64,000 nucleotides of DNA from Nematostella vectensis (GCF_932526225.1 NC_064042.1:3393001-3457000), one strand, 5' to 3'. Counted from the first letter of the stretch, positions 37,114 to 50,434 are shown. Translations and numbers: made by a program. The notes: generated from the letters alone by a model not told the origin.

Positions 37114-37565
37114 TTATCCCCGACCACGTTTATCGAGAAGGAATAAGAAATTAAGCGTAAAAACCCAGTTCATTGTTTGAAAGGCTGCAAGAATTATTGT
37201 TACCTGCATTCGGGTTAACTTAACCATTATCCCCGACCACGTTTATCGAAAAGGAATAAGAAATTAAGGGTAAAAACCCAGTTCATTGTTTGAAAGGCTG
37301 CAAGAATTATTGTTACCTGCATTCGGGTTAACTTAACCATTATCCCCGACCACGTTTATCGAGAAGAAATAAGAAATTAAGCGTAAAAACCCAGTTCATT
37401 GTTTGAAAAGCTGCAAGAATTATTGTTACCTGCATTCGGGTTAACTTAACCATTATCCCCGACCACGTTTATCGAGAAGAAATAAGAAATTAAGCGTAAA
37501 AACCCAGTTCATTGTTTGAAAAGCTGCAAGAATTATTGTTACCTGCATTCGGGTTAACTTAACCT
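37114..37565. repeat. 113-bp tandem repeat, four copies
   Basis: Copies start at 37114, 37227, 37340 and 37453 (TTATCCCCGACCACG...). They are nearly identical, so the expansion is recent. Confidence 0.95.
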
Positions 37566-40500
37566 TAAGCCACCACAGGCTGCGACAAGAGTCTCTAGCT
37601 CAACCTTATTTGATATAGATGTAGGTCCCTTAATACATTCTTTCAAGATTTGTTAAAAACAAGCTGGAAATGAGAAGTTATCGGCTTCTTTAAAGAGTTC
37701 TCTTCCTTTGAGCTTTTTCTAAAGGATCATACCAGTATATATAGACCTATATCTTTTACTAGATAAGGCTTAAGTGCCTTGTCTGTTACGTACATTTTTA
37801 AGCTGTTTACTTTATTCTTATGACTTCGCTGTCTTTGAGCTTCTTGTACCTTGATAAGGCCGAGGGGCCCTATAATATTCTCTGATAGAGGTTTTATATC
37901 AGGAAATATGAATCTCTTTACAATAAAGGTGCGGCAAAATTATTTTTCAATAGGTTGTCAAATGATAAGAACGATTCTATGATTTTATAGAAATGCAAGT
38001 TTTTTTAAAGTTGGTTAAAATAACTTTTCTGAAATTTATTATGATAGAAGACTAATTGCTAAATCCGTATGCTTTTCAAATGGACCCAAAGTAAGGCGAC
38101 TTGATTATCTTGAATATCTAACGACTTATTACCTCGGCCGCAAGGGAAGCATGAGCGTACACAGGGTCATAGGGTAATGGTGGTTATGGAGGGGGGGGGG
38201 GGGGGGGGGGGGAAGGGGTTGAATTCCCCTTGGCCCAAAAGGTGGGTGGTCTCATTCAAACAAGGAGGTTGATTCTAAAAGATTTGTGCCTGGTCTGGGT
38301 CTGGCGTATTTATACCAGCAAGGTGAGCCCGCAAAGCACGCTGGGTTCCTTAGCATGCGTAATCAGTAAGCTGTATAAGTGGTAAAAGAATTATGAACAA
38401 ATTTTAGCAAGTGTCAAGTTGATACTCATAAGAATATGTGTAATAAGCCACTATTTACTCAGCCTGTTCATATAAGGATGTTCTGAATTTTATGAGGAAT
38501 TAGTATCAGGGAGAGTGAGAGAATTGCGAATATCGTTATCACGGTTTCTATATTAGAGTGGTATTCCGTGCAACAAAATGTAGGTGTAAAAGTGTAATAG
38601 TCAAGCCAGAACAAAAAGAGAACAATAAAAAAAAAATTACAAAGTATTAGTACTAATTAAACTAAATAGTATTTCACGGGTTTTTGAAAAGGACGTTATT
38701 GCAGCAGTATGGACCGAATACACCGGATAACCTAGCTTAAACATATCATGTCTCCCGCTCCCTTTCCGTTTTCCCTGTTGAGCCTTGCCATGGAAAACTC
38801 GGGCTCCCACTTTTATTGTCCTCGGAAACTCTATTAGTTTGGATTAAACTGCAATTTCTATCACTCATAGCAATGATTTCATAACAATATTTTAACCCCC
38901 CCCCCTTAAAGTTTATCTTGAAGTTAGCGCACAGCCCCGTGTATTATTTAAAAATTGTTTAGCTATTTATAACATCTTAATATACCAATTTTGAATACAT
39001 TTGTATTGTTTTTTAATTAAAAACTCTACGCTAAACTCGTGTAGTCAAAGTAATCTCAATGCCCGGGGGTTTAATACCAACTCAAAGTTTGCCACGTGCC
39101 TTTTCTGTCATAAAAAAAGCAATTATGGCTGCGTGAGAATCTTGTTGCTTTTGTATTTCATGAGCCACGTACACCATCACACAATACGCCTTTCGTGTAC
39201 ATGCATCGGCCATTTATAACGATTCATCAATGGGAAATGCTACACATTTGTGGTAAAATAACTCTATTTGTGGGCTCAAAGTGATTATTAAAGCATTGAA
39301 AAGAGATCCTTTCTCTTAAATTTTGGCGTGGTTGATAGGAGAAATGAAAAATGACTTCTCTGTTTTTTCACTTATTATCCAAGATAATAAATAGGGGGTT
39401 ACTAACCTTGCCAAAAATAATGGCACAAGATTACATATCGGAAGAAACATCACCAACACGAAGAACATCATGACTGCAGAGATGGAAGATGTGGGTCGTC
39501 TTATAAATACATTCCCTGGGAATAAAAGGAAATTGTCTTGTATAATGATTTCCATAAAGCCAGAAGTGAACCGTTTAGGATAATTAAGGCAATTTGCATA
39601 TATTACAATTTATTCGGAAATATACAAATGATAACGGAGATAGAAAAAATAATAACATGGAGCGTATAGTATCACCTCATTAAAATTACAAGCCCCTTGT
39701 GATTTCACGAGAAAAATACTAATAATCGATTCGTAAAGAGCTTGAAACTTAAGCCAAAAGAATCTAATCTTTTGACAAAGTAAATATTGATATCTTATAT
39801 TGAAGCGGTTTTGTTGAGCAGAACTTATTATACAGAACAATTCACATAAAAATGGAGGGATAAAATCTATACCACGTTGGTTGCGATTAAGGTTTCAATA
39901 CCTTTAAAGACCGGACAAAAAATATTAAGAGATAAGCTTAAAACATTCTTAGCTTTTTTTTTTAACCTAAGCATCGATCTGAAAATAAATCTTTAATAAA
40001 GATATATATCTATGTAAATCCAGTATCCAGAACCATTTTTGTACTTGGGCATCTGTTTGGAAACGTCAGTCGACTGCTAAGTTTGCGTAATGAGATCGAT
40101 AACCCACAGTCTTTTTGACGACAGAAGCACCATTTAGGATTTATCTTCAAATATTACAATTTGAGAAGACTCCCGCGCAAGCGATTAACGTGATAGCTCA
40201 ATTCAATTGGAACTTTTAATCCTTACTTGTGATTATACTCAGATCTTGTAGACATCTAAGTACACAAGCCTATCATCAGAGTTTTCTCTCGAGGGCTTTC
40301 TTATTTCCATATTCGTTTTCCTGTATTCCACACGTAAACAGCATGCTTTGCTGTGCCATGCTGGATGTCTGTCGTTAATTAATAAATTTGTTATTCGTTG
40401 TATCCAAAACGAACGGAATTTTAATCCCCTTGCCTACTGCGATCATTACTTCAAACATTAATAGCATTTTGACATTCGCTTTTAATAAGTCCTTGACGCT

Positions 40501-41424
40501 AAAATTAACACCTTTTGGCTTTGAATCCAAATTCATTTTCATTTTCCAGTCAATCTGGACAACCACAACGAAAACGAATTGAACCAAAACGAAAACGAAT
40601 TGGTGTATTCAATATTCACCTTATTTTTCTGCTTTCGATAAAAATAGCAGTTGTTCCACCCTTTTCTAGGAAATGTATGTCTATAAAGCATCCCTTTTAT
40701 ATCCCAAATGATTTTGTATGAACTCATCAGGTGCCATCTTAACAGGCGGTATATGAAGCTATTGAAAATGAGAAATCCAACTTCTATACAATATTCTCAG
40801 AAAAACTGGGGTTCTTAAAAGTTTTGCCAACTCTCACCGACGATATCCAACAGCTAATCGCCTTATGTGTCTTATGGCTTCCGTCCTTTGAATTAATCAT
40901 TGAAAACGTTTTCAAGTTGGCCAGCACAAAAATGGTCTTAAATCACTCAAATTCTAACCAATCAAGAAGCACAAAATGTAATTCCGTTATTTGGAAAGAC
41001 AAGAGCCAAAACAATATGAAAATCAAAGAAAACAAAAAATTAGAAAACCAGGCATCACCATCGCCCTCGCCCTCGCCATCACCACCATCGTAACTTCTGG
41101 TTTTCTAATACAAAGCTGTAGAATTAAAAATGCTATGGTTTATTTTAATTAAAAAGGATAAAAAGAGCGCCATTGACAATAACGTTGCTATAGGTACAGA
41201 AAGAGCGCGAGCTAATGCTAACGCTTCCATTGTTAATAGTTATTTGAAGACAAAACAAAATTATCGCGTATCAAATTATCATGTATTAAAACTATTGTCT
41301 TTTCGCAAGATTATGTAAAAAGTGGCTTAGCCGAGGACCCTTGTAATACAACAAGGGCGCAACGCGGTCGAGTCGAAGGCGAAGGGAGGCGCTAAGGCAG
41401 CCGCCATGCAAGTCATGTCTGACT

Positions 41425-41565
41425 AAGGGACACAGCTTAGGATCGAACCAGAAGTCAAACCCTTGAAGCAAAGTCGAGAATCAGAACTCAACTCATGGCG
41501 GAACAGGAAATCAGAGCTACGCTCATCATAGATACGCTCTGCCAACTGTGCCACCGACGCCCCCA
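41425..41565 (-). repeat. tRNA-derived SINE-like sequence
   Basis: On the minus strand TGGCACAGTTGG fits a Pol III A box, and GGTTCGATCC fits a B box about 100 bp later. The spacing is too long for a functional tRNA without an intron. It lies about 115 bp from the 1-kb TIR element. Confidence 0.5.
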
Positions 41566-41679
41566 AAGCCAATGACATTTGCGTGTCCTCTCGCTACAGC
41601 TTCGCAAACCATTCACTGTACTTAGCATGAGATTGGTCAGCGCTATTTCGAGCATTTTTCTTTGGTAGTCCCAAAACAA

Positions 41680-42710
41680 GAGAGCATAAGATAAGAGAGG
41701 GACAATTTAGTATTACCCGCGCGCCATGTCAATTACGAATCTGGCAATTTTTAGTAACCACCACCCCACCACTGCGCGTGAGGATTTGCTTTTTTTATTT
41801 TGTCCTACTCCCCCGCGGGTTGCGTGTTGTTGTTTTGCCAACTCGATAGGAATGTAACATAACTCGGAAGAAGAAAACAAGTCTAACTTAAATTACCAAG
41901 ATTGGCAACTATACTCACAGAAGGCTAAATCCCTGTTTTGTTTGTCTGAGCGGCGAAGTCAAGTGAAGGAGAAAGAAAAATCCGACGAGCGATAAAATGG
42001 CAGTGATACCGCGTTTAATTCAAATCCCGACACCAGCTTGTTTAATAACAGCATAATAATACATATAATACATAACATATAATAATAACAACATCAAAGA
42101 AGTACAGTAATATTTCCCTCTTTATATTTTTACTATTACAAAAGCTCAGATACTTCAGCTTGCTGGCTTTGATTATCACAAAAATGCATTCCCTCGCTAC
42201 AAGGATAGTTTTATGAAATGTATTTTTCTTGGAATCCTTCTCAATTCACCGGAATATTCACAAAAATCAATATCATATCTTATGTCTAACTTACAGATTT
42301 CGTTTGACCATTAGGAAGATAATGAATGTTGAGAAACCACGAAGAAGCAGCAAGTTATAGCGAAAACGGTGTTTGAAGCACGAGGTTTTCAGCTTGATTT
42401 TGAATAATGTCTCGTTTTTGAAATCTTGCAATCCTCGAAGTACTACATCCCCTTAATAAACCGCAACTGCCCGTATCCTTGATGCTAGAATGAAATTTTC
42501 GATGGTATTTGTGCAAATAGGGTGTTTTTTTTCGGTTTCAAGTCACAAAACAGCGGCAAACAACAAGATGTAAATGCCAAAGCGCGGGGGAAGGGTGAGT
42601 AATAATGCTCACGCGCAGTGGTGGGGTGGTGGTTACTTAAAATAGCCAGATTCGGAATAGACATGGCGCGCGGGTAATACCAAAGTGTCCCTCTCTTATC
42701 TTATGCTCTC
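41680..42710. mobile_element. Non-autonomous DNA transposon, about 1.03 kb, with long TIRs
   Basis: GAGAGCATAAGATAAGAGAG at the left is inverted at the right end. Similarity continues inward over about 110 bp, including GTGGTGGGGTGGTGG and GGCGCGCGGGTAATAC. CAA(G) on both sides may be a short target duplication. No transposase frame is seen. Confidence 0.85.
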
Positions 42711-42845
42711 CAAGACCTGTCCCGACTTTCGGGCATTTAGTCCATCTAAGACCTGTCCCGACTTTCGGGCATTTAGTCCATCCAAGACCTGTCCCGACTG
42801 CCGGGCATTTAGTCCATCCAAGACCTGTCCCGACTGTCCCACTGC
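42711..42845. repeat. About 37-bp tandem repeat, 3.6 copies
   Basis: Unit CCAAGACCTGTCCCGACTTT...GGGCATTTAGTCCAT directly abuts the right end of the 1-kb TIR element. Confidence 0.93.
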
Positions 42846-44402
42846 GTACTTTGGCACTCTTTTTTTTTAGAAAAGTCGAATAATTATAATTGCTTTTTTT
42901 AAATTAATATTTTTTTGTTTATTAAAATAATAAACCATTCGCATCCCATGGCACAAAATCAAGATCTAGCAGGAGGCTAGCAGGAATATAACTTTCAAGT
43001 TATTGGGGTATTGGTGAACCTATTAGTTATAATCAATTCTGGCATCTGGCACAGTTCTCATAGAGAGTAAACAAATACATTTTAGGCTTAGATACTAAGG
43101 TGTATGTGATGGCGATTTTTGTTTGATACTTCATTTCCAATAGATTGATATTTGTAAGTATTTGACCTGGGCATACATTTTATAAATGGTAACAGAAATT
43201 GAAATGACTATAGCTTTTTGTCATCTGTAATTATATGTTTACTTTGTTTTTATAATCATCTCCGGTTTGTTAGTTGCCACTTTCTGGACCGCTAAACAAC
43301 AACTTTAAGTAAAAAAAAAAAAAAGCCAAAGAGATGAATGACATCGTTTGAGCAGTGTTTTAAAAGGAATAACATTAATTTCCAATGTAGGCCCGAAGTT
43401 TGTTTCTTTTAATACTTTCTTTCCTTTACGATATCTTTAATAGGATGCCACACTATGGCAATTATTATAGTTTTCTTTTTTTGTCTATTAGAAAAGTAGA
43501 CTCACCTTTCACTTATTGCTGACACTAAGGATAAAATGTCTTCTATGTATAGATATTCAGCTGAAGAAATAATAACTATAAGCTCTGCGCATAGCATCGA
43601 TCTAGCGACGCGTCCCCTCTAGGCTGTGATGATTCTTCCCCTAGCACTGAAACGAATACTAGCAGAAGGGTTATAAAATATTTAGTAAGTCCTAACCGCA
43701 AAGGCCAGTCAGGGGCCGTATCAGACAATTTACCTTTGATAATAAATAAATCATTAATGTAATAAAGTAACTTGGCGCTTTCATAGATTATTTCAAAAAT
43801 TAAAATTAAAAGACTTATCAGCTATTCCTATGTTTGAATGATTATCACAAAAATATTTTGATCTCATTGGAGGTGATGAGTTTGAGATGAGATAAAATTT
43901 CAATAACAGCGACTAAGCCCCTGTAACGATTTTCTTGATCATTTCCGTGAAAAATATTCAAGTATCATAGTTATTTTCTTCCGAGCTACTGGGACTTTGC
44001 CAAATTGGCATTTCTATATGCAGCATTTATTTGCTTAGTCGTTTTTGTATTAGCGAAAGTGCCATTTGTAATATCCTTCACATATTTTATATATGCATCC
44101 AGCGCTTCATTGTTTGTGCTATAAAAAAAACTATGGAAAATTGTTTTGTCGTCGCTTTGAACTTTGGCAATTGCCCAATATAAGCTTTTTTCGCGAATCT
44201 CATCGACATTCTAGAAATATTATAATAACTTACCTGCAAAAATTGGATAAGAAAAAAAAAGTAACGAAAAAGGGAAAAAGTAAATTGAGTTGAATCTGTT
44301 GGTGGTCTATTGAAAAAGGGGAGAGGGAAGGGGGCTGCGAGGGAACTGGGTCTGGCATTGAAAATTTTAAGCTGTTCCAATACATGTAGGACTTCCTACA
44401 GA

Positions 44403-44822
44403 CCAATCCAATCCAATCCAATCCAGTCCAATCCAATCCAATCCAATCCAATCCAATCCAATCCAATCCAATCCAATCCAATCCAATCCAATCCAATCCA
44501 ATCCAATCCAATCCAATCCAATCCAATCCAATCCAATCCAAATCCAATCCAGTCCTGTCCAGTCCAGTCTATCGATTTACTTACTTACTTACTTACTTGC
44601 TTCCTATCTTCCTTCCTTCCTTCCTTCCTTCCTTCCTTCCTTCCTTCCTTCCTTCCTTCCTTCCTTCCTTCCTTCCTTCCTTCCTTCCTTCCTTCCTGCC
44701 TTCCTTCCTTCCTTCCTTCCTTCCTTCCTTCCTTCCTTCCTTCCTTCCTTCCTTCCTTCCTTCCTTCCTTCCTTCCTTTCTTCCTTCCTTCCTTCCATCC
44801 TTCCTTCCTTATTTATTTATTT
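44403..44822. repeat. Compound microsatellite: (ATCCA)n, (TTAC)n, (TTCC)n, (TTTA)n
   Basis: Four different short repeats follow each other almost without a break. Long frames across it are artefacts. Confidence 0.97.
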
Positions 44823-45264
44823 ATCAGCAGCCATTTTGTCAAATATGAAAAAGCATCCATTACCATCGGCTGGTCTGCCAATGCAAGGCGATATTTTCGA
44901 TTGTATTTTCGTAAATAAAGTATTAAACTTTGCTTTAGATGGTTATTTTAAGATTTCATCAGAATATGTGACTCCAAATAGTAAAAAAATCAAAGCTTGA
45001 CAAGGACTCTTTAAAAGGGAGACCAATAACCAGGTCCCAAAAATATCGAGGTCTACTTAGACGCCTTGGGGGCTTGATCGCCATGGTAACGATATCTTAA
45101 TGCATAACACGTGCGCGTGGTTTCCCCATTGTTCTAGAAGTAACATTGATTAATAATGAAAGGCGTTGTTTTGGTTGCATCTAAAAATCCGTTTAGTAAA
45201 GAACCTTATTGCTCCTAATGATTATGCTGATACTAACCATTTACTTTACTTAAAACTAACCCAA

Positions 45265-45892
45265 AACAAACACAACAGACTATACGCGTATTGCTGAGGG
45301 TAGTGGGTAAACAAACACAACAGACTATACGCGTATTGCTGAGGGTAGTGGGTAAACAAACACAACATTCTATACGCGTATTGCTGAGGGTAGTGGGTAA
45401 ACAAACACAACAGACTATACGCGTATTGCTGAGGGTAGTGGGTAAACAAACACAACAGACTATACGCGTATTGCTGAGGGTAGTGGGTAAACAAACACAA
45501 CAGACTATACGCGTATTGCTGAGGGTAGTGGGTAAACAAACACAACATTCTATACGCGTATTGTTGAGGGTAGTGGGTAAACAAACACAACAGACTATAC
45601 GCGTATTGCTGAGGGTAGTGGGTAAACAAACACAACAGACTATACGCGTATTGCTGAGGGTAGTGGGTAAACAAACACAACAGACTATACGCGTATTGCT
45701 GAGGGTAGTGGGTAAACAAACACAACAGACTATACGCGTATTGTTGAGGGTAGTGGGTAAACAAACACAACAGACTATACGCGTATTGCTGAGGGTAGTG
45801 GGTAAACAAACACAACAGTCTATACGCGTATTGCTGAGGGTAGTGGGTAAACAAACACAACAGACTATACGCGTATTGCTGAGGGTAGTGGG
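45265..45892. repeat. 45-bp minisatellite, about 14 copies
   Basis: The unit contains AACAAACACAACAGACTATA and GCGTATTGCTGAGGGTAG, with a few copies having CATTC for CAGAC. The length is a multiple of three, so a 320-codon frame stays open on the minus strand (45233-46195), encoding a 15-aa repeat (CVCLPTTLSNTRIVC). Confidence 0.97.
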
Positions 45893-46839
45893 TAATAAAA
45901 AATGAGTATTTTCTCTAGCCATAGCATCATTTATCCTTTTTATTAAAATATTGGTTTTTGCAAATGTCGAAATACGGATTAAAAATATGAAAAACGGTAA
46001 AGCCAAGGGCAATATTAAAAAAAAAATTATGAGACAAGCGCCTATATCTTTTTTGAATAACATTTTGTTCTCCTTTTGCTCTTCTCTTTGGAATTGTTTG
46101 ATAGAGACGATGACAGTGTGGCGGCTTTCTTTTTTTAGATAACAAAGATCTTTGGATAATTGCTCTGAAATTTTGCCAAGCGATATTAATTGCATGGTAA
46201 TTTTTTGGGGACGGTGTGGGCGGCCGAAGTTGTTTCTGAAGACTGTTTGACGAAAACCGTAAGTATTTATGCGTATTTTATACGCCTGTGAAAATACACT
46301 AAGTTTCGCTATAATATGTTTATTATATATTTCAAGCGCTATGGCCCTTCGTCCTTAGAACGTGCTTCGACGAGTGGGCAACGCTCAAACATCAGCAAAT
46401 ATTTCACCGAGGCGTACAACATATATGATATCTCACAATACCATTTATCTATCCCAATGATTCCCCCACGCCTTTGAAGACAGACTTTTCTACAATTTGT
46501 CTGATGTTTGTCATATTATTCCATTGATTGAAGAGCTGACCATTGCAATCCCATAACAAAGAATTAAAATTAAGAATTAAATTAAGAATTAAATATATTT
46601 TCATTAAGGTAAAATTTTCCCGGCTTCAAGAGGATCAGAAGGAAAAATGTCCTTAACAAGACAAGTAAGTGGGCTGGCAATTTTACTGTGAATTAAGCTT
46701 TGGAAATAAATATTTGAATGTGAATGTTCCTGGCTTTAAGAGAGATCAGAAGGGAAAATGTCCTAAACTAGACATTTTACAGTGCATTTTAAAGTTTAAA
46801 AACTTTCGGAATAAACGTAAATTCGATTTAATAGGGTAG

Positions 46840-47100
46840 AGTGAGGTCACATTTGTCATAACCTGCCACATTTGTCATAAAACAGCCACATTTGTCATAA
46901 GGGTGTGCCACATTTGTCATAACTTCCGTTATAATATCAATTAGCGAAGCCTACGAAGCCGCTTGCAATCACCATATCAATAAGCAGAGCTCGAGGAGCG
47001 GTTTGCAAGCAAATAATGATAATTATAACAATAATAATATTGTCATAAAGGTGTGCCACATTTGTCACAACTGCCATATTTGTCATAAGTTGTGCCAAAA
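46840..47100. repeat. Irregular array of CACATTTGTCATAA motifs
   Basis: At least six copies of the motif at uneven spacing, on both sides of an AT-rich island. Confidence 0.8.
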
Positions 47101-47141
47101 TAATGACGTCTAATAGTGCTAGTTTTTATATCTTGCCAAGG

Positions 47142-47185
47142 GCGGGCGGGCGGGCGGGCGGGCGGGCTGGCGGGCGGGCGGGCAA
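47142..47185. repeat. (GGGC)n tract
   Basis: Ten GGGC units with one GGCT variant; potential G-quadruplex former. Confidence 0.9.
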
Positions 47186-47549
47186 TGCAGAAACATTAAG
47201 AAAATATTTTGGGGAGAGGCACAGGATGTTTTAGGCGCACCTGTGAAAAAGCGGGAAATTTCCCCCCAAGTATCCTTGCCATCGCTAAAGATCGCGGTTG
47301 ATTTAGCTCTATGGCTATATCTGTTTTTTTTTTCCTGCACAGGTGTTTATGTTATCGATGCACTCACTATCAAACCAATCGGGATTAATTGTGCTGTTCT
47401 TCATTTTTGCATTAGGGTATTTCAGCCCAGCCCCTCAAGACTTAGATAGTAAACTAGCATTTACAGATTGAGCTCATCAAATTGCTTGCAGTATTTCCCG
47501 GAGCTCAGAAAGAGATAATATGTGCTTTATTATCCTCATTCCGTAATAA

Positions 47550-47682
47550 CAGTGCCGTAGCAGGCAATATTGGGGATACAGCCACGGCCCTTCTGGTCAC
47601 GTCGTTATAATTTTTTTTATTATATTGGGGGAGGAGGAGAGGGGCTAGTGCCCCCAGTACCCCGCCCTGTGCTACGGCCCTG
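47550..47682. repeat. hAT-like MITE (CAGTGCCGTAGCAGG ends)
   Basis: CAGTGCCGTAGCAGG is inverted as CCTGTGCTACGGCCCTG at the right end. Confidence 0.7.
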
Positions 47683-47744
47683 ATTAAAATTAACAAGATA
47701 TCGGATAGAATTACAGCGATTCAAGTAGATTTATCTTATCACTG

Positions 47745-50434
47745 CACTGTTAGTTTCAGGGAGTTATTTTTACTCCACTCAGAGAGTAAAAACTACTCTT
47801 TGCGATGGAGTACTTTTAAAGGAGTAATTTGAACTCCTTTATTGGAGTAAAACCTACTCCACTGAGGAGTATTTTTTTTGTTTACTCCCTTAACGGAGTA
47901 AGTTTTACTCTGCTGAGAATTAGTATCGAATTTTTATTAGAAAAAGAGTAATTTTCACTCTTGTTGGTCAAATAATGGAGTAAAAAGTACTCTTTTCTGG
48001 GAGTAATTTTAGCAGAGTAAAAGCTACTCCAACTATCTGAAGTGAAAAGAGTTATTTTTACTCCAGATGGTCAAAAAATGGAGTAAAAAAGTACTCCTTT
48101 TAGGGGGTAGATTTTGAAGAGTAAAAACTACTCCAGCCATCTCGTGTTGAAAGAGTAGTTTTTACTCCAGCTGTATCTTTTTAGAGCAGTAACAAAACAC
48201 TCCAAATATATAAAATAAAGAGAGTTGTTTTTTTTACTCTGAATTAGCTGAATTTAAGAAGGAAAACGATAGTCTTTATTATATAAGACAAAAGATAAAA
48301 ATAATAATTTATCGTATTTATTGGTATTGAGACAAAAAACTCTACCCTGTGCCTAGGAGTTTCCTAAGATTTCCTAAGTTCGATCAAAACAACAAAATAT
48401 GATTAAACTTCCTAAAAATTCCTAGGATTTCCTAGTATAAGCAGTAGACCAGAAAACTGAAATAATTTGGATAAGAAAATCTTAGAAAGAAGATTTGAAG
48501 TTCTACAATTTAGGAACTCTTAGGAAATCCAAAAAGAACATTTTCAATACAATAACAGGCCTCGCCATACTTGCATGTATTGTCAGCTATACTATAACAA
48601 TAAGAAATGTAATCAAAGACAGGCTTGGACTCGAACATGAGTTTTATGTGGTGTACTTTCAAAATTCGCTCAGAATAAATAGTACTGCATTTAAAAGAAA
48701 GATAGGTAGGGTGATAATTGTATAAAATTCTTAGATCCGATTTGAACATTATAAAATAATATATATTGTTTCTAATAGAAATGCTACTTGAGATTATAAA
48801 AAAAAATGTCCCGCTTTGCAGATAGAAGAAGGCTCACCAGGGCCCGTAAAACCAAAATGTACCGGGCGTCCCTCGCTTTAGTGGCCGAGAGGGGCTTGGG
48901 CCCAAGGCGCAAAACCATAACGGTCGAACGAAAGCCATTATAATAATAACCTCCAAACAGATAGCCGTTTATTCCCGTCTTTTCTACGCGTAATCCACCT
49001 TTTTTGAGGATTTGATGGCAGAACATGGAGTGAAGTTAAAGGTTAGTGTGTAACGGGCTTTATAATGCGATAGGTTCAATACTAAATGTGATTTTTGCGA
49101 CCAACTTCAGCATCAAATCATCGTTCGTGGGCGGATTTCTCGAACTAGACTGATATGTTTTGTGATTCTTTGTTATCTTCCAAAGCAATACTACCTTCTT
49201 ATGTGTTTCTCTTATTATCTTCGCAGGACATTATGATAGAGATAGTAAAATGTGCTCGAGTTGAAAGCCAGAAAACAAAGAAGTTTGAGGTATAAGGAAT
49301 GTGTCAATGCGTAAATCGCAAGAAACGAATAAAAACTTCGTAAACTTAAGTTATTCACTAATCACTGTACTTACATCTAAAGCGCCTATGCTTTATAAAC
49401 TGTTACTTGAAGCACAAAATTGAATAACTTAGCTTAGTAAAAACCTAGTAATCAGTCTTGCACCTAAAATTTGTCCAGATATTTATTTTGAATATCTAAT
49501 GTTACTGTAGTTGGTTTTTGTCCGTATATTCTGATCACAGTAAACCCTGCATATGAAGAACCTAGTTATCTTTTCAAGCTAGCCTACCAGATTCAAATTT
49601 AAATGGTGCATATAGAGGCATTAGGCTTCTAGCTTCTTATCTGAATATACAAAGATGGAGGAGGAGGCAGTTCTTTTGGAAAACCGTAATGACGCCAAAA
49701 AGGGTAATGTTCAAAAGCTGTTAAAGTTGTTATAGAAAAATAATATTGTGTTATGTTTGTTTCAGCTTTGTTATGTTGGGACACTTGTTAGTAATTTTGT
49801 CCTGGATACCTTATGTCAAATGACTATTATTTTTCAAACATTTTTTCAACTTATATTTTTGTTATTTTTTAGACTGAATTGTTTAATTAAATGATTTGTC
49901 AAATTCATAATAACGTCTTTTCCTTGGTGTTTCTAAATTACTCTACTTTCTCCAGTATTAACCCATGAAGTAGGTGGAGTTTAAACGGCCATTTTGTAAA
50001 AATAGGGGGGAGGGGGTTGAAATCATCCCTTTAGTTACCCAATTAGTAGGGGGAAATAACAAAATAGGGAGTAAAAATTGACTCCCATTTTGAGGGTGAA
50101 TTGTACTCTTTTAATGGAGTAACTACAAGCAACCTAGTAAATTACTCCACTTAGCTACCCCCTAAAGTGGGTAAAATCTACTCCCCTGAGAGAGTAGGAA
50201 AAAAAGGAGTAAAAAATAACTCCATTTTGAGGGTAAATTGTACTCCTTTAATGGAGTAATAGCAAGCAACCTAGTAAATCACTCCCTTTAGTTACTCCCC
50301 TACAGGGGTAAAATCTACTCCCTTGAGAGAGTAGAAAAAAGGGAGTAAAAAATTACTCCAAAAAGGGAGTCATTTTGTACCTCGTTTTTTTACTCCCCTT
50401 TTGGAGTTAAAACTACTCTCTGAAACTAACAGTG
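47745..50434. mobile_element. CACTA/EnSpm-like non-autonomous element with GGAGTAAAA sub-terminal repeats
   Basis: Terminal CACTGTTAGTTTCAGGGAGT is inverted at the right end (ACTCTCTGAAACTAACAGTG). The first 500 bp and last 470 bp are filled with GGAGTAAAA...TACTCC motifs in both orientations, the layout expected of CACTA-type elements. No transposase is visible. Two candidate 5' exons of the MGAT4-like gene lie inside. Confidence 0.75.

Larger units (their letters stand above)
36320..49014. other. Gene-poor, repeat-rich interval
   Basis: No confident gene. It holds a four-copy 113-bp tandem repeat, G-rich tracts, a 1-kb TIR element, microsatellites, a 45-bp minisatellite, an irregular CACATTTGTCATAA array and small TIR elements, listed separately. 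Two open stretches were considered: 39382-39533 on the minus strand (hydrophobic, with acceptor and donor-like ends) and 40747-41093 on the plus strand (an acceptor-like CAG before it). Neither matches a family I know or connects to another exon. Confidence 0.5.

Noticed and set aside
40747-41093. Open frame QAVYEAIENEKSNFY...
   Set aside because: It has an acceptor-like start but ends in low-complexity SPSPSPSP, with no recognisable domain and no partner exon.
44230-44918. Frames rich in QSNPI, GLDWI and PSFL repeats
   Set aside because: Translations of pentamer and tetramer microsatellites.
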